Source: an uncultured Muribaculaceae bacterium (GTDB lineage Bacteria; Bacteroidota; Bacteroidia; Bacteroidales; Muribaculaceae). From it: 64,000 bases of DNA. The stretch lies in the NCBI GenBank assembly GCA_910579675.1, contig CAJTUF010000015.1, positions 1-64,000 on the forward strand. Direction: 5' to 3'. This document shows, one piece after another, positions 32,708 to 40,370 of this stretch; position 1 is the first letter of the stretch, and every line of letters starts with the position of its first letter. The position numbers and the translations under genes were made by a program. The notes below the pieces were generated by a model. It was not told where the DNA came from. It was given only the letters and a program-made list of their open reading frames with translations, and did no database searches.

Positions 32708-33730
32708 ATGACTAAGGAATTAGATTGGAGTAACCTCGCGTTTGGCTACATTCCTACCGACTATAATGTCCGCTGCCGGTTTGCCGACGGCAAGTGGGGA
32801 CCCATCGAAGTGTCGCAGTCGGAGTACATTGACATGCACATCGCCGCCACATGCCTCCACTACGGACAGGAAGTATTTGAAGGTCTTAAGGCCTTCAGAG
32901 GCGCCGACGGCAAGATCCGTGTGTTCCGTCTCGAAGAAAATGCCCGCCGCATACGTCAGTCGGCCATTGGCATCAAGATGGAGCCCGTGCCCGAAGAGAT
33001 CTTTGCCGAAATGGTAAAGAAAGTGGTAAAGCTCAACGAGCGCTTCGTGCCCCCCTACGGCAGCGGTGCCTCGCTCTACATCCGTCCCATCGAGATCGGC
33101 ATGAGCGCCCAGATAGGCGTCCATCCATCTTCCGAATATCTGTTCATGATTCTGGTTACACCGGTGGGCCCTTATTTCAAGGAGGGTTTCCGCCCCACCA
33201 ACATCTGCATCATGCGCGAATTTGACCGCGTGGCCCCCAAGGGCACCGGCCGTTGGAAAGTGGGCGGCAACTATGCCGCATCAATGGAAGCTGGCGAGAA
33301 AGCCCACGAACTCGGCTACTCGGCTGTGCTCTATCTCGACCCCAAGGAGAAGAAATATATCGACGAGTGTGGCCCCGCCAACTTCTTTGCAGTCAAGGAT
33401 GGCGTGTATATCACCCCTGCAAGCGAATCTATTCTCCCCTCTGTGACAAACAATAGCCTCATGACTCTCGCCGAGGATATGGGCATCAAAGTGGAGCGCC
33501 GCCACATACCAGTGGAGGAGCTCGCAGAGATTCAGGAAGCCGCCGCTTGTGGCACTGCCGCCGTGGCGTCGCCGGTTGCCGAGATCCACGACCTCGATCT
33601 CGACGTGAAATATATCGTGGCCAAGGATGGCGAGCCCGGCCCTGTCACCACCAGCCTCTACAACCGCCTCCGCGCCATTCAGCTCGGCGAGGAGCCCGAC
33701 ACCCACGGTTGGAACACTATAATCGACTGA
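32708..33730 (+). CDS. ilvE: Branched-chain amino acid aminotransferase
   Basis: A 340-residue fold-type IV PLP enzyme that makes or breaks down valine, leucine and isoleucine. Motifs are HYGQEVFEGLKAFRGADGKI (about residues 54-73), ASLYIRPIEIGMSAQIGV (about 121), GTGRWKVGGNYAASMEAG (about 179, with the PLP lysine in K-V-G-G-N-Y) and EIQEAAACGTAAVASPVAEI (about 275). ATG 32708 is chosen since the in-frame extension upstream lies within the promoter. Its stop overlaps the ATG of the HD-domain gene. Confidence 0.95.
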   Translation: MTKELDWSNLAFGYIPTDYNVRCRFADGKWGPIEVSQSEYIDMHIAATCLHYGQEVFEGLKAFRGADGKIRVFRLEENARRIRQSAIGIKMEPVPEEIFAEMVKKVVKLNERFVPPYGSGASLYIRPIEIGMSAQIGVHPSSEYLFMILVTPVGPYFKEGFRPTNICIMREFDRVAPKGTGRWKVGGNYAASMEAGEKAHELGYSAVLYLDPKEKKYIDECGPANFFAVKDGVYITPASESILPSVTNNSLMTLAEDMGIKVERRHIPVEELAEIQEAAACGTAAVASPVAEIHDLDLDVKYIVAKDGEPGPVTTSLYNRLRAIQLGEEPDTHGWNTIID

Positions 33731-34311
33731 TGACCCAGCCGTCGCAACCCACGCCCTTGCCCGACTGGCAAGGGATCATCGACCGTTTTTATCCCGCAGG
33801 CACCCGCCTGCGGGATATATTTATGACCCACAGCCGATCGGTGGCCGATCTGGCTCTTGAACTCGCCAAAGTCAACAATCTGCCCCTCGACCCCGACCTC
33901 ATCGAAGCAGCCGCAATGCTCCACGACATAGGCATCTTCCTCACCCATGCTCCGTCGATTGCCTGCACTGGATCCGAGCCATATATCCGCCACGGAATCC
34001 TCGGAGCCGCTCTCCTGCGCGAGGCAGGCGCCGGAGAGATGATGGCCCGTGTGGCCGAGCTTCATACCGGCTCCGGTCTCACCTCCGCCGAGATCACCCA
34101 GCAGAAACTTCCACTCCCGGCACGCGACTATCTCCCGTCATCTCTGCTGGAAAAGCTCATATGTTACGCCGATAAGTTCTACTCCAAGAGCGGCGACATG
34201 AAGCGCAAGAATTTCGATCGGGTGCGCGGCGCCCTTGCCGCCAAGAGCTCATCTGCCGCAGAGCGCTTCGACAGTCTCGCCGGGATTTTCGGACGCCCCG
34301 CCAATACCTGA
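33730..34311 (+). CDS. HD domain phosphohydrolase
   Basis: A 193-residue protein starting MTQPSQPTPLPDWQGIIDRF at ATG 33730, overlapping the ilvE stop by TGATG. The metal-binding HD signature is visible: THSRSVADLALELA (first His, about residue 33), AAMLHDIGIFLTH (HD, about 61-73), and later His residues in YIRHGILG and ELHTGSG. Such uncharacterised HD proteins act on nucleotides or phosphate esters; substrate unknown. It ends the recR-GNAT-ilvE-HD series. Confidence 0.88.
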   Translation: MTQPSQPTPLPDWQGIIDRFYPAGTRLRDIFMTHSRSVADLALELAKVNNLPLDPDLIEAAAMLHDIGIFLTHAPSIACTGSEPYIRHGILGAALLREAGAGEMMARVAELHTGSGLTSAEITQQKLPLPARDYLPSSLLEKLICYADKFYSKSGDMKRKNFDRVRGALAAKSSSAAERFDSLAGIFGRPANT

Positions 34312-34336
34312 TCCACCCCCGGTGGCATCACACAAT

Positions 34337-34382
34337 GAGGGCCTGCGGAAACGATTTATGCAATCTGTTTCCGCAGTCCCTC
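34337..34382. terminator. Strong hairpin after the HD-domain gene
   Basis: GAGGG-c-CTGCGGAAAC (34337-34352) pairs with GTTTCCGCAG-t-CCCTC (34367-34382): 15 base pairs with one mismatch. A T tract is lacking, but the position 26 bases after the gene suggests a transcription end. The rest of the gap to 34607 has a possible plus-strand promoter (TTTG 34455-34458, TATCTTTG 34482-34489, spacing 23) with no gene after it, and two similar TGAGGCAtGACC/TGAGGCAaGACC words at about 34393 and 34533. Confidence 0.6.
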
Positions 34383-34606
34383 TCAGCTAATAGTTGAGGC
34401 ATGACCTCAGGCCGAAACTCTCGCGAGCTTATAATGCCTGAGTATATGTCTCTGTTTGCACTTATTAAAGAATACCGATTATATCTTTGGATCCTGCCTC
34501 ATTTTCAATAAAAAAAATAATGTCCAGCTGAGGCAAGACCAGAAAAGACCTATTGAAGTATAAAGCAAGTCCTTTGGGATGAATTATTTAATACTTCTCA
34601 ATATTA

Positions 34607-35641
34607 TCACAAGAGATCAATGCCGGCAAGTGAGCATTGTCGGCGCTGCTCGTCGGGCCATATAGAGGCCTGCACCTCTCCAATATGAGCCTTCTGAAGC
34701 AGGAACATACATAGGCGGCTCTGTCCTATGCCTCCGCCTATCGACTGGGGCAGCTCTCCGGCGAGGAGCGACGAGTGGAAGGGAAGAGTGGCCCTGTCGT
34801 CGCATCCGCGTATGGCAAGCTGTCGGCGTAGGCTCTCGGGGTCTACCCTGACACCCATCGACGATAGCTCCACCGCGCGGTCGAGCACCGAGTCAAACAC
34901 TATGATATCGCCGTTGAGCCCGGTGAAGCCGGCCGAGTTGGGGGTCGACCAGTCATCGTAGTCCGGAGCGCGTCCGTCGTGAACGGTGCCGTCGCTCAAC
35001 TGTCCGCCTATACCTATCAGGAATATTGCACCATACTTGCGTGCAGCCACACTCTCCCGTTCAAATGGGGTGAGGTCGGGATACTCCCTGAGTAGCTCTT
35101 CGGTATGGACAAAAGTAATCTCCTCGGGCAGTCGCGGAGTGATGTGGGGAAACATCTTGTAGATCATCATCTCTGTTTCCTTGATCACACCGTAGATGCT
35201 TCTCACTGTTGCCTGAAGATAGTCGAGGGTGCGCTGGGTGTCGGTGATTGTTTTCTCCCAATCCCATTGGTCAACATAGAGCGAGTGGAGATTGTCGAGC
35301 TCCTCGTCGGCACGGATAGCGTTCATGTCAGTGTAGAGCCCGAAACCGGGAGCTATGTCGTAATCCCCCAGCTTGGCGCGCTTCCACTTTGCCAGCGAGT
35401 GGACCACCTCCGCACGGCGGTCGCCCAGATCTTTCACAGGAAAGGTCACAGGACGCTCCACCCCGTTGAGATCGTCGTTGAGGCCGGTGCCCGACAGCAC
35501 AAAGAGGGGAGCAGTGACTCGCCGCAGGCATAACTCCTCGGCCAGACGGCGCTGGAAGGTATCTTTGATGGTCTTGATCACCGCCTCGGTGGTCTCACGC
35601 TGCAACTTGCGATTGTATTTATGAGGTATGATGAGTGACAT
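34607..35641 (-). CDS. asnA: Aspartate-ammonia ligase
   Basis: A 344-residue class II tRNA-synthetase-like enzyme that makes asparagine from aspartate and ammonia with ATP. The start MSLIIPHKYN at ATG 35641 agrees with the family and with the promoter at 35703-35733; a longer frame to 35716 would begin inside the promoter. Motifs are LFVLSGTGLNDDLNGVERPV (about residues 46-65), LHSLYVDQWDWEK (about 118) and SIGGGIGQSRLCMFLLQKAH (about 301). Complete and of normal length. Confidence 0.96.
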   Translation of the reverse strand: MSLIIPHKYNRKLQRETTEAVIKTIKDTFQRRLAEELCLRRVTAPLFVLSGTGLNDDLNGVERPVTFPVKDLGDRRAEVVHSLAKWKRAKLGDYDIAPGFGLYTDMNAIRADEELDNLHSLYVDQWDWEKTITDTQRTLDYLQATVRSIYGVIKETEMMIYKMFPHITPRLPEEITFVHTEELLREYPDLTPFERESVAARKYGAIFLIGIGGQLSDGTVHDGRAPDYDDWSTPNSAGFTGLNGDIIVFDSVLDRAVELSSMGVRVDPESLRRQLAIRGCDDRATLPFHSSLLAGELPQSIGGGIGQSRLCMFLLQKAHIGEVQASIWPDEQRRQCSLAGIDLL

Positions 35642-35702
35642 GATAAATGGCGGGAGAGAAAGACTGGTGTCAATTAAATTATTGATTTGTCGTTTATGGG
35701 CG

Positions 35703-35733
35703 CAAAGATATGTCATTTATTTCATTCTGCAAA
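35703..35733 (-). promoter_or_regulatory. Promoter of asnA
   Basis: On the minus strand TTTG (35733-35730), 19 bp, TATCTTTG (35710-35703). The expected start near 35697 leaves a leader of about 55 bases. Confidence 0.78.
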
Positions 35734-35791
35734 GTTTTTCACTGCATTTTGCCACACTTTGTCGCCTTTGCATATCTTTTTTCTTTACTAT

Positions 35792-36163
35792 ATGGTCAAG
35801 GTGATTTTCGCACGACCATTGACTAAAGACAAGAGAACAGTTGGAGAACAGTTAGAGAACAGTCGGACACCAGTCGGACACCAGTTGAACACCAGTAGGA
35901 CACCAGCAAAAGAACAGCTTGGTGAAGTTTCGACTGCTTTGGTAAAACTCATTGAAGCGATTGGTGATAATTGGTATTCAGCAAAAGAGTTGAGAGAAAA
36001 AATGGGCTTTAAGTCCAAAAGCTCATTCATAAGAAACTATTTAAACCCTGCACAAAACGCCGGAATTATCCAGTTAGAAGATGCAGAAAATCCACAATCG
36101 CCCAATCAAAGGTATGGCCTGACTGAAAAATGCAAACAAATTCTCAATCAAAGTGAATCATGA
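35792..36163 (+). CDS. Orphan winged-helix protein with an 11-bp repeat array
   Basis: A 123-residue protein from ATG 35792 (MVKVIFARPL). The C-terminal half (NWYSAKELREKMGFKSKSSF, YLNPAQNAGIIQ, NQRYGLTEKCKQIL) resembles the winged-helix tail found at the end of Fic and AlbA/AAA_4-type ATP-binding proteins. The large N-terminal domain is missing, so it is either a free-standing tail or the end of a broken gene; MVKVIF itself looks like the junction strand. The linker (VGEQLENS, RTPVGHQLNTS, RTPAKEQLGE) is built from eight 11-bp DNA repeats, which cycle through all three frames to give an 11-residue repeat. Divergent from asnA. AT-rich, unlike its neighbours. Confidence 0.7.
   Translation: MVKVIFARPLTKDKRTVGEQLENSRTPVGHQLNTSRTPAKEQLGEVSTALVKLIEAIGDNWYSAKELREKMGFKSKSSFIRNYLNPAQNAGIIQLEDAENPQSPNQRYGLTEKCKQILNQSES
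35833..35920. repeat. Eight 11-bp tandem repeats
   Basis: Consecutive units: GAGAACAGTTG, GAGAACAGTTA, GAGAACAGTCG, GACACCAGTCG, GACACCAGTTG, AACACCAGTAG, GACACCAGCAA, AAGAACAGCTT. The core is ACAG or CCAG at a fixed phase. Because 11 is not a multiple of three, loss or gain of one unit shifts the reading frame, while three units keep it. Confidence 0.9.
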
Positions 36164-36249
36164 TTTAAGTGCATTGCAACTTAATATGGTTATTAGAGGA
36201 GAATAATGCGTTTTTTTCTTTTTTGCACCTATAAATTCTCCGTCTTGTT

Positions 36250-36446
36250 GCTTAACACATAGCATTTTGGAATACTATGCGCTAAGGTCCACAGTCTCGG
36301 CAAATCGCCGATGTGGCTATTGCTTTTTTGCTTAGGCTACGAAAACATAGACTAACTATATAGAAGGGGAAAGGCAGAGGCAAGAACCATTAGGCCCGGC
36401 GATTTGTTTACAAGATACAGCGGGCTGGTCAAACTGAGATGCCCGC
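36250..36446 (+). ncRNA. Candidate structured RNA upstream of rubrerythrin
   Basis: A 320-base gap without a gene holds several pairings: CTTA-aca-CATAG with CTATG-cgc-TAAG (about 36251-36287); CCACA-gtc-TCGGC with GCCGA-TGTGG (36289-36316); CAAATCGCCG (36301-36310) with CGGCGATTTG (36397-36406), a perfect 10-bp alternative; and CGGGC with GCCCG (36421-36445). The long-range pairing, extended by GGC-TA with TAGGCC, gives a rod of about 105 bases with a bubble, the general look of a 6S-like RNA. The second hairpin is followed by TTTTTT and could instead be a terminator. It may also be the rubrerythrin leader. Strand is assumed from the gene that follows. Confidence 0.35.
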
Positions 36447-36481
36447 CTCTCAAAGTATAATACTAAAACCCCACTGATATT

Positions 36482-37066
36482 ATGTCACCACGCAAGAAAT
36501 CAATCGTAGGTACTGAAACCGAAAAAAACATTGTCCAATCCTATCTCGCCGAATCTTCGGCATACACAAGATATACTTTCTACGCCCAGCAGGCACAGAA
36601 AGAAAGCTACTTCCCAATTCAGGAGATATTTGAGGAGACTGCAGCCAATGAGCTCCACCACGCCAAGGTATTTTTCAAGATGCTCCAGGGCGGTCAAGTG
36701 ACCGTGAGTATGGGCGATGTCGACGCCGGCATCATCGGCACCACCGCCGAAAACCTCGAGATCGCCGCCAACGAAGAGCAGCAGGAGGGCGTTGTCGCCT
36801 ATACCGAGGCTGCTAAGGTGGCCCGTAAGGAGGGTTTCGACGATATCGCCGACCACTTCGAGGCCATCGCTTCTATCGAGAAGACCCATGAGGCTCGTTT
36901 CCGCAAATTGCTTGAGCAGGTCAAGAACGGCACCGTGTGGAAACGCGACAAGGCCATCACATGGAAATGCCTCGTGTGCGGATTTGAATATGTAGGCACC
37001 GAGCCCCCGAAGGTTTGCCCCGCATGCGATCACCCCTACCAGCACTATAAAGCGCTCGACATGTAA
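36482..37066 (+). CDS. rbr: Rubrerythrin
   Basis: A 194-residue non-haem iron peroxidase that removes hydrogen peroxide in anaerobes. The ferritin-like diiron domain shows SYLAESSAYTRYTFYAQQAQ (residues about 20-39), EETAANELHHAKVFF (about 52-66, E-x-x-H) and ASIEKTHEARFRKLL (about 129-143). The C-terminal rubredoxin-type centre is CLVCGFEYVGTEPPKVCPAC, with two CxxC pairs. Order and length are those of classical rubrerythrin. A strong hairpin follows at 37095-37150. Confidence 0.96.
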   Translation: MSPRKKSIVGTETEKNIVQSYLAESSAYTRYTFYAQQAQKESYFPIQEIFEETAANELHHAKVFFKMLQGGQVTVSMGDVDAGIIGTTAENLEIAANEEQQEGVVAYTEAAKVARKEGFDDIADHFEAIASIEKTHEARFRKLLEQVKNGTVWKRDKAITWKCLVCGFEYVGTEPPKVCPACDHPYQHYKALDM

Positions 37067-37094
37067 ACCGACTCTGATTATCGACTAAAATACC

Positions 37095-37150
37095 CGAGGC
37101 CGGGAGCTTCCTCTGCCATCTGTCCGATGGTGGGGAAGCTCCGGGCCTCG
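37095..37150. terminator. Bidirectional hairpin between rubrerythrin and RNase P RNA
   Basis: CGAGGCC-g-GGAGCTTCC pairs with GGAAGCTCC-g-GGCCTCG around an inner CCATC/GATGG stem. It lies after the rubrerythrin stop on the plus strand and after the 3' end of the RNase P RNA on the minus strand, where GGGTATTTTAG follows. Confidence 0.75.
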
Positions 37151-37165
37151 CGTTATGGAGGGGCG

Positions 37166-37562
37166 GCGGAGGATGCAGTCGGGTTATAAGCCGGGTTATG
37201 TCGCCTGGACCGCTGCCCGCACTGTGGCGGGGCCTGTCCCTGCGTTCCGTCATTTATCTGCGCTGCCTACCCCCCGGCATCGGGCGAGCAACCCTACATG
37301 CTGCCGGTATACTTGGCATTGCAACCCTCAAGTCGTGCGGCACGTCATGTCGCCATGACGCCCGGTGGGCTCTTACCCCGCCTTTTCACCCTTACCCGCA
37401 CCACTCCATAGAAGTGATGCGGGCGGTTATTTTCTGTCACGATACTCTACCGTCGCCGATAGCTTCCCGAAGGAAGTGAAGCGCTCTGTGTTGCCCGGAC
37501 TTTCCTCCCGCCGCTCATTCGTCGGCGGGCGACAGAACGCCCGGCTGCATGATGTCCTCCGA
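37166..37562 (-). ncRNA. rnpB: RNase P RNA (bacterial class A)
   Basis: On the minus strand the canonical 5' core GAGGAAAGTCCGGGC is followed by AACACAGAGCGCTTC, then AGGGTGAAAAGGCGGGGTAA and GAGCCCACCG in the middle, and the 3' ACATAACCCGGCTTATAA element. The ends pair: CGGAGG...ATGCAG at the 5' end with CTGCAT-CCTCCG at the 3' end, which sets the limits to about 37166-37562 (roughly 397 bases). It is the catalytic RNA that trims tRNA 5' leaders. Open frames predicted over this stretch on either strand are not genes. Confidence 0.95.
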
Positions 37563-37572
37563 CACCCGACCA

Positions 37573-37580
37573 CAAAATTA
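37573..37580 (-). promoter_or_regulatory. -7 box of rnpB
   Basis: On the minus strand TAATTTTG, about 11 bases before the 5' end of the RNase P RNA, which is the right distance for the -7 box. The -33 element is not clear. Confidence 0.6.
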
Positions 37581-37647
37581 CAAAAATATTTTATTCACCG
37601 GGGCGCTTTGATTAATTTTGCGGCTCTGTTTCCACTTCTTTCTCTAT

Positions 37648-38289
37648 ATGCAATTCCGCTCTTTCACCATCGCCGGCTGTGAGGTGACAATACCGATGCC
37701 CCACTCTTATGCCGACTGCGCCGAACTCATACGCTCCGATTCCTTCCGCCACAACGGACGCCGCGACTCTCTGCTCAGGATCTGGCTGAGCTCATGGTCG
37801 AGGCCTTCGGTTGGCTTTTCGTTCTGGTGGCGCCTGGCCCAGCATCGCCGGGGTTGGCTCTATCCTCTGGCCCGGTTCATGGCCGGACGCTACAAGCGGG
37901 GCTACGGCATTTTTATCCCGCCGCGCACCATCGTAGGCTATGGACTTTATATCCAGCATTGCCACGGAGTGGTGATCAATCCTTCGGCAGTGATAGGCAA
38001 CAATTTTACCATCGGGCAATTTCTAACCATCGGAGCCAACACCGACCGCGCCGCAATGATAGGCCACAATGTGTATATCGGTCCGGGAGTATCGGTGGTC
38101 GACGATGTTGCGGTTGGCTCGGGCGCCTGCATCGGTGCGGGAGCGGTGGTGACCCGGGATGTTGCCCCCGACACGGTGGCCGGTGGCGTACCGGCCCGTC
38201 GCCTGACTGTGGAGCCTCATCCCGAATATATCCGCAACCCCTGGCCTATACCGTCTCAGCAGCCTCATAGAGGGATTTCCACCACCTGA
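37648..38289 (+). CDS. Serine O-acetyltransferase-like hexapeptide acetyltransferase
   Basis: A 213-residue left-handed beta-helix acetyltransferase from ATG 37648 (MQFRSFTIAG); a -7 box TAATTTTG at 37613-37620 excludes the longer frame from 37618. The C-terminal half holds hexapeptide turns: GYGIFIPPRTIVGYGLYIQH (about residues 87-106), INPSAVIGNNFTIGQFLTIG and IGAGAVVTRDVAPDTVAGGV. The catalytic-type histidine lies in QHCHGVVI. CysE makes O-acetylserine, but relatives next to glycosyltransferases often acetylate sugars; the oxidoreductase and GT2 genes nearby make that possible. Its 3' end overlaps the oxidoreductase gene on the other strand by 25 bases. Confidence 0.8.
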   Translation: MQFRSFTIAGCEVTIPMPHSYADCAELIRSDSFRHNGRRDSLLRIWLSSWSRPSVGFSFWWRLAQHRRGWLYPLARFMAGRYKRGYGIFIPPRTIVGYGLYIQHCHGVVINPSAVIGNNFTIGQFLTIGANTDRAAMIGHNVYIGPGVSVVDDVAVGSGACIGAGAVVTRDVAPDTVAGGVPARRLTVEPHPEYIRNPWPIPSQQPHRGISTT

Positions 38290-39353
38290 CCCGAGGCCTG
38301 CGACTCCCGTGTGAGCCACGACAGCGACGACCACTCCACGGCATCCTCAACCGTGATATCGGGCTGGCTACCGCTGCATATGAGGTCGATCAGGCGTCGG
38401 TCCATTATATAATTCATCATATTCGGCACACCAAGACGCTTGCCGTCGGGCTCATACCGGTCGAGCAGCGGATGGCGATAGCGCCCGAAAAGATCATCCA
38501 GCGCCTCGCCTGTAAGCGGCTCAGCCATACCGTCGAGCATCGCCATGGGCACCGGATATTTCGACAGATAACCACGGGTGCCACACACAGTCTGGAGGCG
38601 TGAGTAAGGGCGAGGTGTCACAACATCATATTGCAACAGTATAGTGCGCCCCTCCCCGGTGGTGATAAGGCTGCTGTTGGGGCCGGCAGGACCGACCGGA
38701 CTTACCGACACTACACTCTTTAGTCTGTCGCCACTGCCGGTTGCCGCCAATATCTGGCATATGGGGCCGAGCCCGTGGGTGGGGTAAGGATTGGCCTGAC
38801 TCCGGTCGGCCATCACGCCATGCCATGTCCCTGACCGGAGCTCGCTGCGCAGATCATGTATATAAGCGCCCTCGCAGTGGGTGATCTGTCCCAGCAAACC
38901 CGCCTCAACAAGAGCCAGTGTGGATAGGTGGAATGGATCATAGCAACAATTCTCCACCATGGTGAAGAAGCGCCCAGTTTGTCTCACAGTGTCGATAAGG
39001 CGCTCTCCGCTCGCGGCATCAATAACCGCAGGCACCTCCACTGCCACGTTATAACCCGCCTCCATCGATGCAATGGCTATCGGTGCGTGACTCGCCCAAT
39101 CGGTCGACACATACACCAGATCGATCGCAGGACGATCGGCAAGCATCTCCTGCCAAGAGTGGTAGAGCAGCGGACTCGGATACGACTCCGGGATAGCATC
39201 CTCGGCATTGCCAAGGGCCGCGGCCGAGCTGTCGCACAGCACGGCTATCGTGGCTTGCTCTATCACAAGATGGCGGCGCATGTTGGCGAGCCCCCGGCGG
39301 CCAAGGCCGACGAAGGCTATGCGGAGAGGTTGACTGGGCGCTGAATGATTCAT
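38265..39353 (-). CDS. Gfo/Idh/MocA family oxidoreductase
   Basis: A 362-residue NAD(P)-dependent dehydrogenase. The N-terminal Rossmann fold starts IAFVGLGRRGLANMRRHL (about residues 12-29), followed by LVYVSTDWASHAPIAIASME (about 78) and YNVAVEVPAVIDAASGERLI (about 100). The E-V-P segment replaces the usual EKP, and TMVENCCYDPFHLSTLALVE (about 127) lies where catalytic residues occur. It acts on a sugar or glycosylated substrate in the cytoplasm; related Bacteroidales enzymes include glycosidases with bound NAD. A -7 box lies 5 bases before the ATG, so the message may be leaderless. Confidence 0.87.
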   Translation of the reverse strand: MNHSAPSQPLRIAFVGLGRRGLANMRRHLVIEQATIAVLCDSSAAALGNAEDAIPESYPSPLLYHSWQEMLADRPAIDLVYVSTDWASHAPIAIASMEAGYNVAVEVPAVIDAASGERLIDTVRQTGRFFTMVENCCYDPFHLSTLALVEAGLLGQITHCEGAYIHDLRSELRSGTWHGVMADRSQANPYPTHGLGPICQILAATGSGDRLKSVVSVSPVGPAGPNSSLITTGEGRTILLQYDVVTPRPYSRLQTVCGTRGYLSKYPVPMAMLDGMAEPLTGEALDDLFGRYRHPLLDRYEPDGKRLGVPNMMNYIMDRRLIDLICSGSQPDITVEDAVEWSSLSWLTRESQASGQVVEIPL

Positions 39354-39358
39354 CGCCG

Positions 39359-39390
39359 CAAAAATACAAAAACTTTACGATTGATACAAT
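39359..39390 (-). promoter_or_regulatory. Promoter of the Gfo/Idh gene, next to its ATG
   Basis: On the minus strand ATTG (39390-39387), 20 bp, TATTTTTG (39366-39359). The ATG starts at 39353, 5 bases after the box. A short or absent leader is implied. Confidence 0.6.
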
Positions 39391-39403
39391 CGGCCGCAGG
39401 GTT

Positions 39404-40339
39404 TCAGATAGAGAGAATGCGGAATGCCACCCGGAGCGGCAGGCTCATATCCGGGCTCATCGACATTATGGCCGGAGCGATTTCGGGAAATGTGGCTCGC
39501 CACTCTTTGATGCGACCCAACGCTCCGGGGCCACGGAGCATATTGATCTTGGCCTTGAATTTCAACCGGTCGATAAATGGCTTGTAGGTCGCCGCCAGAC
39601 AGTTTGACTCAAACCATCGCTCAAGCTCCGCGACACACATAATGCGCTGACTTAGCTGATACTCACGGGTCGACTGCGAGAGCGACGGCCGAGAGGAGCT
39701 GAGGTAATAGCGGTAGACCGGCGCTCCCGGCAAGCTCATCACCTTGCAGCCCGGCAGAGCTAAAAGCCGGGCCGTGAGCGAAAGATCATCCCAGCAGTTG
39801 ACTCCCGGCAGCTCGGAGAGCGGTTTGCCATCGGGCGCTCCGAGTAGGAGCGTCCGGCGGATAAGCTTATTCCACAGGGTAAAATTGACGGTGTCGATCG
39901 GGGCTCGGTTGAGCCCGTCGGTGAGCTTGGGGGTGAGCATCGTCTGCGTTCCGTCGCCTACTTGCTCCACGTTTCCCGCCACGATATCGGCGCCGACACG
40001 CTCGGCCGCCTCCAGCATGCGCTCTATGGCGTCGGGCATCATCTCATCGTCGGCATCACATCGCGCAATCCACGGCAACTGCCCCTCTTTGAGTCCGGCA
40101 TTATACGCGTTGGCTACCCCCATATTGCAAGGCAATGTCACCACCCTGCATCGCGGAGCCCATTCCGGATTTGATTCCAGCAACGCTATGATCACATCGG
40201 GAGTTGAATCGGTCGATCCGTCGTCGACTATGGTCAACACACACTCCGATGCCACAGTCTGATTCATCACCGACGCCACCGCCCGCTCTATCGTCGAGGC
40301 CGCATTGTAGGCCGGCATTACAACATCTACCTTTGCCAT
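39404..40339 (-). CDS. Family 2 glycosyltransferase
   Basis: A 311-residue GT-A enzyme. VDVVMPAYNAASTIERAVAS (residues 4-23), LTIVDDGSTDSTPDVII (about 36-52) and LPWIARCDADDEMMPDAIER (about 88-107, metal-binding DAD) are the standard family 2 motifs; NCWDDLSLTARLLALPG (about 182) contains the likely catalytic aspartate pair. GC-rich and outside the capsule locus, so it may act on lipopolysaccharide or a glycoprotein glycan. It starts 31 bases after the outer-membrane protein gene in the same direction. Confidence 0.9.
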   Translation of the reverse strand: MAKVDVVMPAYNAASTIERAVASVMNQTVASECVLTIVDDGSTDSTPDVIIALLESNPEWAPRCRVVTLPCNMGVANAYNAGLKEGQLPWIARCDADDEMMPDAIERMLEAAERVGADIVAGNVEQVGDGTQTMLTPKLTDGLNRAPIDTVNFTLWNKLIRRTLLLGAPDGKPLSELPGVNCWDDLSLTARLLALPGCKVMSLPGAPVYRYYLSSSRPSLSQSTREYQLSQRIMCVAELERWFESNCLAATYKPFIDRLKFKAKINMLRGPGALGRIKEWRATFPEIAPAIMSMSPDMSLPLRVAFRILSI

Positions 40340-40370
40340 ATCCTTACTCTTGATTTTTATACCCTCGTGA

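Noticed and set aside
37155..37682. Several short open frames on both strands
   Set aside because: They cover the RNase P RNA and its promoter region; the RNA core motifs explain the sequence.
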